This document shows positions 1-10,462 of a DNA stretch of 40,785 nt, piece by piece. The notes under the pieces were generated by a model. That model searched no databases. It saw only the letters and a program-made list of their open reading frames with translations, and was not told where the DNA came from. The position numbers and the translations under genes were made by a program. Source of the DNA: Gymnopus androsaceus JB14. Lineage: Eukaryota; Basidiomycota; Agaricomycetes; Agaricales; Omphalotaceae. Each line of letters begins with the position of its first letter. Within the stretch, counting starts at the first letter, position 1. Location: positions 1 to 40,785 of the forward strand of contig ML769857.1 in assembly GCA_009733575.1 (NCBI GenBank). The letters are read 5' to 3'.

Positions 1-363
1 GCGACGCATGTGACTGCTTGCGCATGTTTGAACTTTGTTGCCACTTCTTCTTGAACCGCCACTACTGTGTTCGCCCGTTCTTTACTCCGGCAGAACTTCC
101 AAGCTAGACAGCGGTGAGCTTTCTCGTTTACAACCCTCTTACTCCTCTTTAGCCACTTGCCATCCCCAGAGCCAACGGTCGCCCAAAATTCTGTCCGAAG
201 GATTCGTCGTAGGCTCCGGGGCTGGATGGAGGCTGTAGAGGGGTAAGGGTGCTTTCATTTTTACCATCACATCCATTCGATTTATGACCTGATCTTTCCA
301 GAAACTCATAGCCAAGTATATATATACTACTACTCGTCCTATACTTCTCTGCTCCATTCTGCA
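1..363. other. Left edge, no gene recognised
   Basis: Open frames here lie on both strands over the same bases and none resembles a known family. The stretch is T/C-rich just before the ATG at 364, as is common upstream of basidiomycete start codons, so it probably contains the 5' leader and promoter of the fragment that follows. Confidence 0.4.
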
Positions 364-734
364 ATGCCACTCAAGAAGAACAAACGGTGAGATCAAAAGA
401 TATTCTACATCCATTTCATACTCACAATTATATACAGTGTATGCAATGTCCCAGATTGCCCATTTCCCTGCAATGGAAGGGATGCACGGGTGCATCTACA
501 CATGTACCATTCGCTGACGTCCACGGTCAAGGTTAATGGTGCGTAATTAGATGGTTCTGCTTCTGCTCACGCTAAACTATTGAAATAGACAATAACATCA
601 TTCTAAGGCGTCGCGAGGACGGTAAAATTCCATGCCCTTGTGGCGCCGAAAGGCATGCTCGTTATAGCTCCCACAAAATTCAAAAAATATTGAAGGAAAC
701 CCCGCACACCAGTCCAGATGATGATTCCAGCTAG
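364..734 (+). pseudogene. C2H2 N-terminal module related to the recombinase-helicase gene at 32.7 kb
   Basis: Three exons join in frame. Exon 1 is 364-386 and starts MPLKKNK. Intron 387-437 ends in ATACAG. Exon 2 is 438-538, intron 539-588 follows, and exon 3 runs from 589 to an in-frame TAG at 732-734. The product has a CxxxxC finger (CNVPDC, then HLHMYH) followed by RRREDGKIPCPCGAERHAR and HTSPDDD. The gene on the minus strand at 32689-32300 has the same order: MPPKKKDK, CSDPYC...HRRMYH, RRDDGKLPCAC..ESHAR, HPSPDDD. Intron phases match and exon 2 is exactly 101 nt in both. The linker and helicase do not continue here. The downstream frame belongs to another family, so this is either a chimeric gene or a truncated copy. 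The fingers probably bind DNA (family inference). Confidence 0.6.
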
Positions 735-858
735 GATGATGTTAATGGATGGTGCCCATGTACATAACTAATTAACTCTTGTTGCTCCGAACCAGTCTTC
801 CCAAATATATTTCATTGAATTACACAACTGTTAATAGGTTACGGGCCCTGAGCTCTAA

Positions 859-1961
859 AATCTGCGCATATATACATTATACATCGAGCTCACCAAACAC
901 TCTGAATCTGCAGACTCCCTCATCGCTAACGGTCCCAAGGAGGCTGCTCCTAAACGGAGGAAGCTCAATACAACGGTCGAAGCTCCCCTTCATCCCTGGC
1001 CAAACAGTCCTCTCCCTTCCTCTGCATCATTTGCTACCCCCTCCTCCAATGCTGCCCATCCTCACAAAATTTTAACTGCTCCCTCTTCTATCGTTGATCA
1101 TCCCTCATCACCCTCGAAGCGTAAGAATGGACGGGCGCATGACCGCCGAGCAAAGATACGGAAAACCAAACAGCAGCAGGCAGGACCGGGGCCTTCATCG
1201 GATACCTACGGCAAAGTTCTTTCCTATGGCACGGCTATTGAGGTCAAGGCAGATGCTACCGAGTTTCCTGCCGCCCAGGGAGCCGTTACCGGGAAGAAAG
1301 GGAATGTGGATGAACTGGGGGACGCAATTGCGAGGAAAAAGTTCTACACTGTTGTAGAACTTGTTTAACAAGCACGGTTTAGAGTGTATCCCTTCGGATG
1401 GCCGGTACGTTGTTTTGTCACGGTAGCTCTTTTGGTACTCACTTTGGCTTTAGAACCCCTTATCTGATTATTGACTGCGTCGGTCGAATTGTAGCTGTTC
1501 TGGCTGGTCAACCTGGCGGCGATTACTCGGAACGGCTATTGGATGCTCACAACGCCATGAAGGTGGAAGGTGCTAAAGCAGGATTGGGTAAAGTATCGCT
1601 GGATGGCGATCATCTTAGAGGTCGTTTTCCGGTGTACAACTGCAGGACAACAATGGGCATGGGGAGTCCTTGACCCGTTGTGATGAATCCGAAAGAGATG
1701 AAACCACTCATCTTACGATTAGTAGGGGACAGGGCTGTTATTCGGATGGCCCAGTATCAAAATTGTAAGTTATTGACTTCCTTTGAGGTTTTGACTGGTA
1801 CTAAATGCTTCTTGATTTCTGGTTGTTTTTCTTTATGGGCACCTCGCATTTACGCTGAATACGTTCACGTTCGAGATGCCATCCGTTCCGTCCTTAGTTC
1901 ACCCAAAAATTCCCCAACATTAGGAGGGAATTTCATCTCCACAATCGTTTTCCATGGCTAA
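859..1961 (+). pseudogene. Decayed agaricomycete dioxygenase-like family protein (N-terminal half)
   Basis: Frame 859-1368 has no ATG and encodes a Pro/Ser-rich region with a basic cluster (KRKNGRAHDRRAKIRK), plausibly nuclear targeting. The last part of this frame must shift by one base to continue as LFNKHGLECIPSDG. Intron 1405-1453 then joins to YLIIDCVGRIVAVLAGQP...LRGRFPVYN, and after the intron beginning at 1768 to APRIYAEYVHVRDAI. I recall this order of blocks (IDCxGRIVAVLAGxP, RGxFP, PKxYxxY) from an agaricomycete family whose missing C-terminal half looks like a 2-oxoglutarate/Fe(II) oxygenase; that assignment is from memory. An in-frame TGA at 1671-1673 lies between two parts that otherwise continue in the same frame. 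The HxD...H catalytic half is not visible downstream, so the copy cannot be active. Confidence 0.5.
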
Positions 1962-2036
1962 ACTGAGTCTTGTGAAGGGCAATACTCCTATATTACCCAA
2001 ACCGTCTAGTCCAATTTCTCCCTTTCCTCTAGTGCG

Positions 2037-2417
2037 CGCCCAAACGACCAGGACAATCTCGGGCGAACGGTAAACACGCTAAATGGTGTAAACCAATCAA
2101 GGAACCCCCCCGATTCGCATGTTACATCTCCTCGGGACAATACCTATCTTCCGTCCGTTGACGTTCCGATTCTTGAAAGCGAGCCGTATTCTTCTCGAGC
2201 TAGAAATATCTTTTACGGGGAGGCAATTTCTCAGGAAATCAAGGATCAAATCAAACTCCTTGCGCCTATGATGCTACGATGCATCATCACTCATATGCTC
2301 GGAATTGACGTCCAATTCTGCCACCTACTACAAAGAGCCACCTCATTGGCGATTGTTAGTACTTATTTCCTTTCCTACAGCTGTTCCCACATATTCATAT
2401 CTAATCAGTATAATTAA
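2037..2417 (+). CDS. Open frame of unknown function (probable exon of a decayed gene)
   Basis: A 126-codon frame without an ATG start runs to TAA at 2415-2417. It follows a pyrimidine-rich tract ending CCTCTAG at 2032, a likely 3' splice site. The composition looks like real coding (RPNDQDNLGR..., then a helical part containing LLAPMMLRCIITHMLGIDVQ). A good donor (GTTAGT) near the end suggests that the true exon stops before the TAA. I do not recognise the family. It could belong to the dioxygenase-like remnant upstream or to the frame at 2769. Confidence 0.3.
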   Translation, partial: RPNDQDNLGRTVNTLNGVNQSRNPPDSHVTSPRDNTYLPSVDVPILESEPYSSRARNIFYGEAISQEIKDQIKLLAPMMLRCIITHMLGIDVQFCHLLQRATSLAIVSTYFLSYSCSHIFISNQYN

Positions 2418-2768
2418 TTAGGTTCGGATTCTGGAATGGATTAGTGGCTGTTGTCCTTTCCAGTTGTTTGTGAACTCACGCTTCAACATTGTTTGTCGTG
2501 AGTCAACTAGTACTCCTGCCGAGTTATTCACATTGCAATACTCACCCATGACCCAGTTCGAGCCGACATTCACCCATTCGTTGATCATGGAGGGATTGTA
2601 TTTCTGCCATTGCCGGATGTTTTAGTGGCCTTAGAACGTTTGGTGATCCACAATATATCCTGCACTAATTGGGATGAAAGGCATTGATATAATAGTAGCA
2701 AGGTCTGTTCATCGACGGTTTACCCTTCAACTGTTTCTTAATTTGTCTTCCTGCAGTTTGACCCACTA

Positions 2769-3716
2769 TTGGGAAAAGCAACCTACACATACCGTGTAAA
2801 GGTCCTTCCAACCATGGCGAAAAACAGGGTGTGGTCTCGCATCCATCTTGATGGTTCTGGCAAGGAAACAGACACTTTTACTCATTTTGAGTATCCATTC
2901 ACACAGCCTGAACTTCAGACTATTGAAAGCCATATTCATCCTTTTTTTCATTTGCGCCCACATATGACAACAGGTCGATGGTCTTTTGGCGAGAAAGAGC
3001 CCACAAGAATGAGGTGCTCTTTTGGCAGAGCTTCTAATTGACGAAGACCTTCAATTAGTTTATGATTTTACCGTTGGCTGGCTTACAGGGGGGGGTATGA
3101 ATATTCCTTCTAACTTTATATACAATATTCCTCCTATCCCAAAGGGTGCAGATGCCGTAGATGACACAAGTCCCTTCGACGACTACGACAAGAACGAGAA
3201 GGGAAAAGGCCGAGTTAAGCGTCGCAAAGGTAAGCCAATATTTTCACAGCGGTTTTTGCTGGCTGCACTTAAAATACTTTTTCAGCCAACACAGAACCTG
3301 CACCTGAACTTCCTCGCGCGAAATCGAATCCTGGAAGCAAGATGCCCTCTTTGGCGCCGAAGGCTCGTTTGAGTCGCTCCATGCCTTTCAAGTTGTTCCG
3401 GTTGGAGGCGTCGACTGGAACTCTGCTGGATCAAGCCTTTAACATTGCCCGGGATGCTTTGACGAAGCTCAAAAATCCTTCAATTAAGCTTGAAGAGTTG
3501 CGCATGGAGCGCAGGACTCAATCTGCTACAGCATCGGTAACGTCGATTCCCCCCAACTCAAACATCCCGGAGAAATCCTCGCCTTTGTCCGAAAGGTCGG
3601 AACCTCCAAGCCCGCCTGAAAGGGCCAAAGCTAACCAGGGGCGTCAGTGCTACGTTGTTGACGAAGCTGGTGCTGGCATGGTCGCCGGTCCCTCTGGCCA
3701 TCGCCATGGGGGATGA
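2769..3716 (+). pseudogene. Unrecognised protein remnant, two exons, one frameshift
   Basis: Frame 2769-3041 (KATYTYRVKVLP..., HFEYPFTQPELQTIESHI) gives way after about residue 85 to the neighbouring frame at 3022 (AELLIDEDLQLVYDFTVGW, then YNIPPIPKGAD). The sense continues, so I read a one-base frameshift near 3020-3040. An intron at 3230-3285 (GTAAGC...TTTCAG, 56 bp) joins in phase to a Ser/Pro-rich, basic C-terminus that ends at TGA 3714-3716. The acidic stretch DDTSPFDDYDKNEKGKGRVKRRKG sits at the junction. I cannot name the family. The style (basic, low-complexity tail) and setting suggest a protein carried by a transposon. Confidence 0.35.
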
Positions 3717-3854
3717 AAGATACCGATAAATTTGGTACATCCCATCTTTTCTCTATCCTTTCTCATGAACTAATGCCGATGTCTTGCAGTTTACATTCCA
3801 CAAATTTCAGGCCAAGTACAATTACTTAAATGTTTTCCTTTTCCTACCAAGGGG

Positions 3855-4346
3855 GTGCAAAGAATTAAGCGCCCAACCGGGCGTTGGTTAGTTAGTCCAG
3901 CCGTCAGGCCAGAAAAAAAAAAGTTTGACACCCTTCCAATTGACCAATTTTCGGGCCATTTGGGGTATTTTTCAAATGTTCTAGAGCTTAGATTAGTTGA
4001 TAGGCAATCGATAGGCAATTGGGAGAGCTCCGGGCTCTACCTGCCTTTTTCACCATATCAGTTTTTGTTCAGTTTTTGGAAATGTCATCGGACGTATGTT
4101 ATTCAAATGACGGATATAATTGTTTTAAGATCTAATCATACTTACATCCAGAATCCGGACAATATTCAAATAATCAATGGCTTCACTACCTGTCCTAAAT
4201 GCGGTGAAAAAATCCACCTCGGTACAGTAGGACTAGCAAACTACTGCAAACTCCATAAGGACTTAAAGAAGTGTCTGTCAGACTGTATCTGTGGGATTAC
4301 TGTTTCAGTGGAGGACAAGGCAGCACAGAGAGCTGTTCAGTGTTGA
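3855..4346 (+). pseudogene. Remnant with a CPxCG zinc-binding knuckle
   Basis: Only the last third looks meaningful. Around 4190-4300 the frame reads CPKCGEKIHLGTVGLANYC followed by KLHKDLKKCL, a Cys-x2-Cys...H...C arrangement found in agaricomycete transposon-associated proteins. The first 100 codons have no recognisable feature and may be non-coding read-through. The frame ends at TGA 4344-4346. It may be the tail of a larger degraded element running from 364. Confidence 0.3.
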
Positions 4347-7247
4347 AAAAAAGGGTTGCGAGACGGTTTGGGTAAGTGATCAATAAGTGATATTGAATTT
4401 TAGTAGACAGCCATACTGATTTAATCATCCAGTATCATATGGAATGTGTCTCGCTTGATTTCTATACCAAGAGTTGAGCTGCGAGGCTTGTAGCAGCAGT
4501 GGTAACGGAAAACGCAGGTAGTAATCGTTATCTCATCTAGATATACCATACATATACCGTGGGAATGCTTACGTAGTTAGTCAGTCCAACCAGATGGTCA
4601 GTTCCAAAAAGTTTGACCTGCGGTCATCTTTTCGAAACTTTGCACCCCTTGTTTCCTACACTGCAGCATACGCACCTTTTGTATTCTTTTCATGTATAAC
4701 GAGTAAATTGATGTTTCTTCTCTACCTTATTTCCGAGCAAAGATATGCTACAAAAAAGAGAAACGGTTTGGGCTTTGGTGAGGTCGGTGTAATGGATCCG
4801 TTCGAGCTTCCGAGTTTTCACTGACACGTCTCTACAGTAACTTCTGCAACATTGACTGAAGAGCCAAAAAAAGTGACCAAAGGTGAAGCAGTCCGTCATG
4901 TTATTGATCTTCCGGCGTCCTATCTTCACTTGTGTCTCCGTTGAATGCAAATAGATATTACAGCCGATGGTGTACCCTACGGTTTTTCTGTAGCCTAGAA
5001 TATGACTTTGGAATAGGGTAAGGATCAAGCAAAATAAGTATTCCAGTGACTTACTGGTACTCATCACTTGGATACTCGTTTCAACTTTCACTTTATAAAA
5101 ATCATTGTACATACCACTAGATTGGAACAAAGTATGTATGCAATATCTAGACAATATAACTAATACTAATCAGTATCAATATAGATGAGTAATAAAGTAG
5201 CTACTCACCTCAGTTGTACAATGGTAGAACTGAGGTGAGGTGGTACATTGACGTATATAGGCTAATCTATCTAGTTATTGGTAAGCCGTGTGAGTGGAAG
5301 TAAAGTAGTAGATATCTATAAAGGGAAAGGTCAAAGCATTGATATAGGCATACAGGTCAATATCTTAACACAATGATATAGTAAAAATACAATAATAGTT
5401 ACATGACCGGTTACTAGAAAATTAAGTATATGACATCACGGAACCTGCACAACAGTGTCTGCCAGTGGTGATAGATGGTTATTGACCAAAATCATGGTAG
5501 ATAGACAAGAAATATGTTGAAATTCTAGCAAGATGTAGGCAGTGTCTATTGTAGCCATGCTGCTGGGCAATTGACACTGAAGGAACGGTGGATTAGGGAG
5601 AACTTGGGTTAGATGAACTCAACTCCTGTAATAAGACAACTTACAAAGTGTATTTCTACCAATCTGTAAACTGAGCAATTGTGCATACTCACAATGGATC
5701 GGTGAGAATACTAGGGCATGTGAAGGACAATAGAGGCCGACTGCGGGACAAAAAAAGGAAGGGAAAATGGCGCTGTAGATGCAAGGATTGCCACAGTGGC
5801 CAAGGAATTTGCCGACGCTACTTCATGGGCATTGAAGGTAGGTTGGGATGGGGACAGAGAAAAGAGGTGTCAAATAGAAGGGGCAAAGGTTACGACTCAT
5901 AAGCCCTACAGGAGAAGTGGATTTTGAAAGGACCATCGCTAGCAGTTCAGACGAATGAACGGCATTGGAAAGTAGCCCAAATTTGGGTCAAAAACAATGG
6001 CTAGAGATCCTATTGATATAAACAGTGGCATTGCTGCTGGGCTAGGAGAAGGAGAAGGGCCTTCCGAGGCAGTGCAAGATGGAGATTAGCGTCAGGCCAG
6101 GAGGCCGGAATGGAGATGGTAGCAGCATGCAGTTGAGAGATGGAGGAAGTTGTCAAATTGAAAATAGAGAATGTCGTTGGACACCCTAAATAAAGAAATA
6201 TGAATACAAGAAATCAGTTTTGGAATGTTTTGAAATGCAACCATAATATATGAGTGACGCCAAAAATGGACAAATTTCTGCCATGCTGATATGCGACTAT
6301 TCAGTCAACTTTTCTGTACCATAGATAAATTGAATGATATTTTACATTTGAACAACAACATTGAAAGCATGATTAAAAGATCTTAAATCAATACATTAAT
6401 CAGGTGATAAGAAAGGCTGGCTGATTTAAGTTGTATCAAAAGAAGTGAAAATAATACTGATTTAAATTTTTTCAAGATAGAGGAAAGCTGAAATAAAAGT
6501 CTTCATGTCAGTCAGCTATAATAACTAGTTGATACATGATATTTCTACAACCCTTTCGGAGCCCCTGAAAAATGCAATGAATTTTGATAATTCAGTATAA
6601 CTGACAGAACGCTACTGTGTCACAGCAGAGATACAACCATGTCTGCGTCGGAGATGCGACTGCATCCTGCATCAAACATTCAAGACCAAGCATGCATCAC
6701 GAGCACACCCAATCTAACGCAAAGCGATGGGTACCAATATAAGTCTTATCCAAGTGACATTGCTACATTACCTCTCATCCTCCAGCATCAGTAGTTTTAG
6801 TACATTTTGGATTATCAAACATTTGGAAAGTAATAAAGAGTAGAAAATATTAATTATTGAAGACATTCAAAAAAATTACATTACGTGATCTATTCATTAT
6901 CTAGAAAGATTGACCAGGACAGACCTTCCATAAGAGTAGTCGTAATGAGCAGCATGCAAGATGATATCATCAAGATTAATCACATCCTCCTTCTCTCCAA
7001 GTACTAAAGAATATGTTGTAGCAGAAAAATGAGGGTATCTGAGAAAAGGATCATAGAGTGCCTTGGATAACTGTTAATATGGCCTCACATGAAGATGAAC
7101 AGTGTCTCCCTTGTTTTTGATCTATTGAATTTGGCCAGTGATAGGTGCATCATCTGGAATGGGTTGGTATATAATGCTAGCCCTGCCTGCATGCAGTGGT
7201 ATCCAAGTGGGAAGCCCCCTTACATTGGTTAAAAGGAAGGAAGCAAA
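4347..7247. other. AT-rich gene-poor stretch
   Basis: About 2.9 kb without a frame I would call a gene. The open frames at 4594-4824, 4690-5154 (minus) and 5681-5902 are short, overlap on both strands and show no motif. The sequence is AT-rich and has the hairpin at 5204-5239. It most likely consists of old, decayed repeats. Confidence 0.5.
5204..5239. repeat. 12-bp perfect inverted repeat (hairpin)
   Basis: CTCACCTCAGTT at 5204-5215 and AACTGAGGTGAG at 5228-5239 are perfect complements around a 12-base loop. The similarity extends imperfectly outwards (GTAGCTACTCACC and GGTGAGGTGGTAC). There is no T-run after it and no gene beside it. It may be the core of a decayed short inverted-repeat element. 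Confidence 0.55.
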
Positions 7248-7605
7248 TCACGTGAACCGTTTAAATTGAAATGAGCTTGGATCAACAATAGCTCCTATAT
7301 CCTACAATTTTGAAGGTGATAGGTTCAGTGGATCTCAAGCAGTGAGTGCCTACACAAAGAACAAGATGAGTCACATGACCTGTTGAAATTGAAATGAGCT
7401 TGGATTAATGATAAGTTGTATATCCTATAATTTGAAGGTGATAGGTTCAGCGGTTCCCAGGCAGCAGGCTTCTACACTGCTGAAACACGTGACCGCAAAA
7501 GAACAAGGTGAGTCACATGACCGGTTCAAATTGGAATATACCTAGATTAAGGATACCTTGAATCCTACCAAGGTTTGAAGATAATAGCTTGAGCAGATTG
7601 CAGGC
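7248..7605. repeat. Three diverged tandem copies of a 120-140-bp unit
   Basis: Units start at about 7248, 7371 and 7513, each with TCAC(G/A)TGA(A/C)C, followed by AAATTGAAATGAGCTTGGAT and, later, GAAGGTGATAGGTTCAG. The third copy is more diverged and overlaps the last codons of the CFEM-like frame on the minus strand. CACGTG boxes occur at 7249-7254 and 7486-7491. Confidence 0.7.
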
Positions 7606-7902
7606 GACGGGCTACCCCCTGTAGGGGATCCCATCCTTGAAGCAGCGTTAGATGCACTACTCGTCCCCGTCAATGATGTCTCGCTACTGGAAGTAGATGT
7701 CCCACTCCCACTTCCAGACATAGATGCAGAAGTAGTCCCACTCGCAGAAGATGCAGAAGTAAACGAAGTTATGGAGAATGACACAGATATTGTCCCATTA
7801 GTAGCAAGTGCACAAAACTTCTGCATCAAGTCTTCAGCAGTAGGGAGCTCCGAGGTACAGGAGGATTGGATACAGGATATTAGGGAGGATGTGTAGTTTA
7901 AG
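7542..7902 (-). pseudogene. C-terminal exon of a CFEM-like, Ser/Thr-rich surface protein
   Basis: Reading from 7902 downwards, a pyrimidine tract ending TGCCACAG gives a good 3' splice site. The exon begins LNYTSSLISCIQSSCTSEL, followed by AEDLMQKFCALA. This cysteine spacing (C...C about 5 apart, then C about 17 later) matches the second half of CFEM domains. A Ser/Thr/Gly-rich stalk follows (TSASSASGTTSASMSGSGSG), as in GPI-anchored CFEM proteins that act at the cell surface. The expected N-terminal half (signal peptide and first four cysteines) is not visible between 7910 and 8200, and the hydrophobic GPI-attachment tail is missing. The final residues are instead read from the third tandem repeat unit. 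I take it as a broken gene; family assignment is moderate. Confidence 0.4.
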
Positions 7903-8273
7903 CTGTGGCAGGACAGCAACAAAAGGAGGGAAGAGGAAGAGAAGAAAATTCAGCTATTCAGCTCACTCCAACGTCATTGAAAGATGCACCTATTACGATA
8001 ACAACTCTCCAGGATGAAATTGGAGCATCTGGCTTCTGCAATGGTGGTTTTGACACAGGTGACAACTACAAAGAGAGGAACATAAATATTCATGCAGCAA
8101 AAAACAAATAGGCAAGAGGACAAGACAACGAGAGATAGGTAGAAACAAAGAAATGTGGCCAGCCTTAGCTAAACAAGAAATCAAAGTGACTCGGGAATAG
8201 CTCTAAGAAACGCCTAACACTCAACCAACTATCAACCTCTTGAACTACCTGATACCAACACTCAGATGCCATA

Positions 8274-8517
8274 CAGTGACGGCAACTATTGATGCACACC
8301 CCCAAATCGGGAAGGTGGGCGCTTAAGTGTTGTTCCTCATTGTACTGCCCAGAGAAATCATGATATTTGAGTATATTAGTACTCCACAATGCTTATTAGG
8401 TGTCATTTTGATGCAAGGAAGTCCAATGGGCTTTTTTTCGATGAGATATGGGGGCTCAAAGCGCTTAAGCGCCCATCGGCCTGATTTGGGGGTGTGCATC
8501 AATAGTTGTCGTCACTG
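8274..8517. mobile_element. Tc1/mariner-type MITE, copy 1 (244 bp)
   Basis: The terminal inverted repeats start CAGTGACGGCAACTATTGAT (left) and CAGTGACGACAACTATTGAT (right, reverse complement). They continue for about 45 bp through GCACACCCCCAAATC to GGGCGCTTAAG. Both ends abut TA (8272-8273 and 8518-8519), the target duplication of this superfamily. The inside has no transposase. Confidence 0.85.
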
Positions 8518-9846
8518 TAGGTGATGTTACAGACTAAACTTGGTCCAGATTTCAATGCTCAACAAGCAAGCAAACAATCAGGACCTCCATTCTCCAAAAG
8601 CAATGCCCAACCAATCTTTTCCCAGACATCTGTCAAAACATACCGCCAGCCCCGCAAGCACGAGCTCTGAAGGAAATCCTAGCAATCTTCAAGGCAGCAG
8701 CTCTAAACGCCGAAGCTGCAGCCTACAATATTCCTCCTCTTCTTGCTCCTAAACCTGCATACATCCTACGTGTACTGCATCCTCCGCCCCAGGCCCCAAA
8801 CCAACCAATCTGCTAATGTTGGCCCATAAGTTCCTGCTCTCAAACCACCAACAGAAAGCATCAAAACCAAAATTGCAAAACCTCCAAACAAAAGAAAAAG
8901 CAATTCAGGAAAGAAGTAATACTCGCTACAACGCTCAAGGAAGGCAAGTTTAGATGGGTGTTCCTGGAGTAGAGCTAGGAAGCATTGGAGAGCTCATTGA
9001 TGGTGAACCCAGATGCAGAGAAGTAGGTATCAGAGAGAAAATTGATGATACTGGCATGCCAGTGTAGCTTCCATAGCCACTGCCAATAGCAGGGGAGCCA
9101 GGGTTGGATTCCATTGTCCATCCTGAGCCTTGATGAACCATCTTGCCGCAAGAGTGCAGCTTGCCACCGCCCCATTTGGAGTGTAGACCAGCTTTTGTGC
9201 CACTAGATCTGGCTGCGACAATAACTTCTTCATTGGAGCCAGTGACTACCTGGACAGCGTGAAAGATGATTCGTATGGCATAACCCATACACACAAATAC
9301 GCCTCTAATTACACCAACACAGCTAGGACACAAACTGAGCAAAAAACCTGGATTTTTGTTCTATATTGCTCACCAAATCAGTAACTGAGCAAATGTGGTC
9401 GTCCTCTGGTGTATAGTCAAACTCATTAGATCCAGGTCAAACTTGAAAAAAATTCCAGGCGTTCCTTGACTATGTTCCATGATCCTGGTGTAATGAGTCA
9501 TGCTGTACTGATTGGTATGCAGGGGAGTGGAATGGGGAGCAATTGTTGAGTAACAAGCGAGCTCAGTTAGCGGATACAACCTCAGCAAGGAGGGAATCGA
9601 GCATTGAGAATGGGGGGAAAGAACGATTGATTAGCAAATTGTACCTACATACTTTATATACAGGAATGAATAGGGGTAATATGATGTGCTGAGCGGCCGG
9701 ACAATCAATGGCTAAGTGCTTATCCAACAGCGATATATGTTGTAGGTGCAACATGAAGGAAATACTGATATGCAATAAATGCTAGATACAATGTTCAGTC
9801 TTGGGAAGGTGGACAGTAGACATATCACTCACAATCTATTGCAGTT
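8518..9846. other. No firm gene; weak Ser/Gly/Pro-rich frame on the minus strand
   Basis: A 130-codon minus-strand frame (9342-8950) ends in a Pro/Ser-rich segment (SPSMSSPMLPSSTPGTPI). It has no domain and no clear start or splice context. Other frames here are short and mutually overlapping. Nothing else is supported. Confidence 0.3.
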
Positions 9847-10250
9847 TCAAAAGAGTAATCCAAAGGCTATGCTATAGTCAAATTGTGCAGTAACCTCAAT
9901 GCCAATGTGGGTGTGATGAAGAAGACAACATTTCTTCCAGAGAACGAGGACACCAAATCCATGAGTACGGAACTGCAATGCTTGCATTGCATTAAGATAG
10001 GTGACAAGCTGACCACGTGTGTTGCGAGCAATGCCACCGTCCCTTTCGATAGATGTATTGGTCGGGTTGCTCTTATCCAGTAAAAAGCCATTGCTTTCTG
10101 CATCGACCTTGAGCTCAAGAAAAGTCTCCATATTGCATGAGCAACAAAGGTTGTTGTTAGAGGGCTTTCCGTCTGAATAGACCAAGATGTCAGGTTTGAT
10201 TCTGTGATTGTTGAAAAATGCAGAGTCGGAGTCCAGCAAGGCAGAAGTAT
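9847..10250 (-). pseudogene. FunK1-type (fungal-specific) protein kinase fragment, N-terminal domain
   Basis: The minus-strand frame reads FFNNHRIKPDILVYSDG, then METFLELKVDAESNGF, then RGQLVTYLNAMQALQFRTHG, FGVLVL and VTAQFDYSIAFGLLF. The order KPDixxY, a short ExK, RGQLxxY, QFRTxxF and FDY is that of the domain preceding the kinase domain in FunK1 proteins. The kinase core itself is absent: the frame stops at about 9847 and nothing downstream resembles it. Upstream the frame is cut by the inverted-repeat element whose TTA duplication begins at 10250, so the fragment looks like a gene interrupted by a MITE and then truncated. Confidence 0.6.
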
Positions 10251-10252
10251 TA

Positions 10253-10411
10253 GAGCCTGTTTGGCAAAAGATAACATTGAACTTTGACCACTAAATCCTG
10301 CCCATATATAGCAAATGACTAAAAATTGAATGGTGGAGCAATTAGTCATTTGCTATATATAGGCAAGATTTAGCAGTCAAAGTTCAATGTTATCTTTTGC
10401 CGAACAGGCTC
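10253..10411. mobile_element. PIF/Harbinger-type MITE (159 bp, TTA duplication)
   Basis: Arms of about 65-70 bp begin GAGCCTGTTTGGCAAAAGAT on the left and GAGCCTGTTCGGCAAAAGAT on the right (reverse complement). They meet around a 23-base loop. TTA lies on both sides (10250-10252 and 10412-10414). It is inserted in the FunK1 remnant and has no coding capacity. Confidence 0.85.
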
Positions 10412-10462
10412 TTAACCATAGACCTAAACTAGCTAACTAAGGTACAAGGCTTTATATACTAA

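Noticed and set aside
139..495. Minus-strand open frame of 118 codons
   Set aside because: It is the shadow of the plus-strand exons at 364-386 and 438-538, whose frames match a related gene.
7505..7545. tRNA or SINE B-box (GGTTCAAATT)
   Set aside because: No A-box at the proper distance and no cloverleaf could be drawn; the motif is part of the tandem repeat unit.
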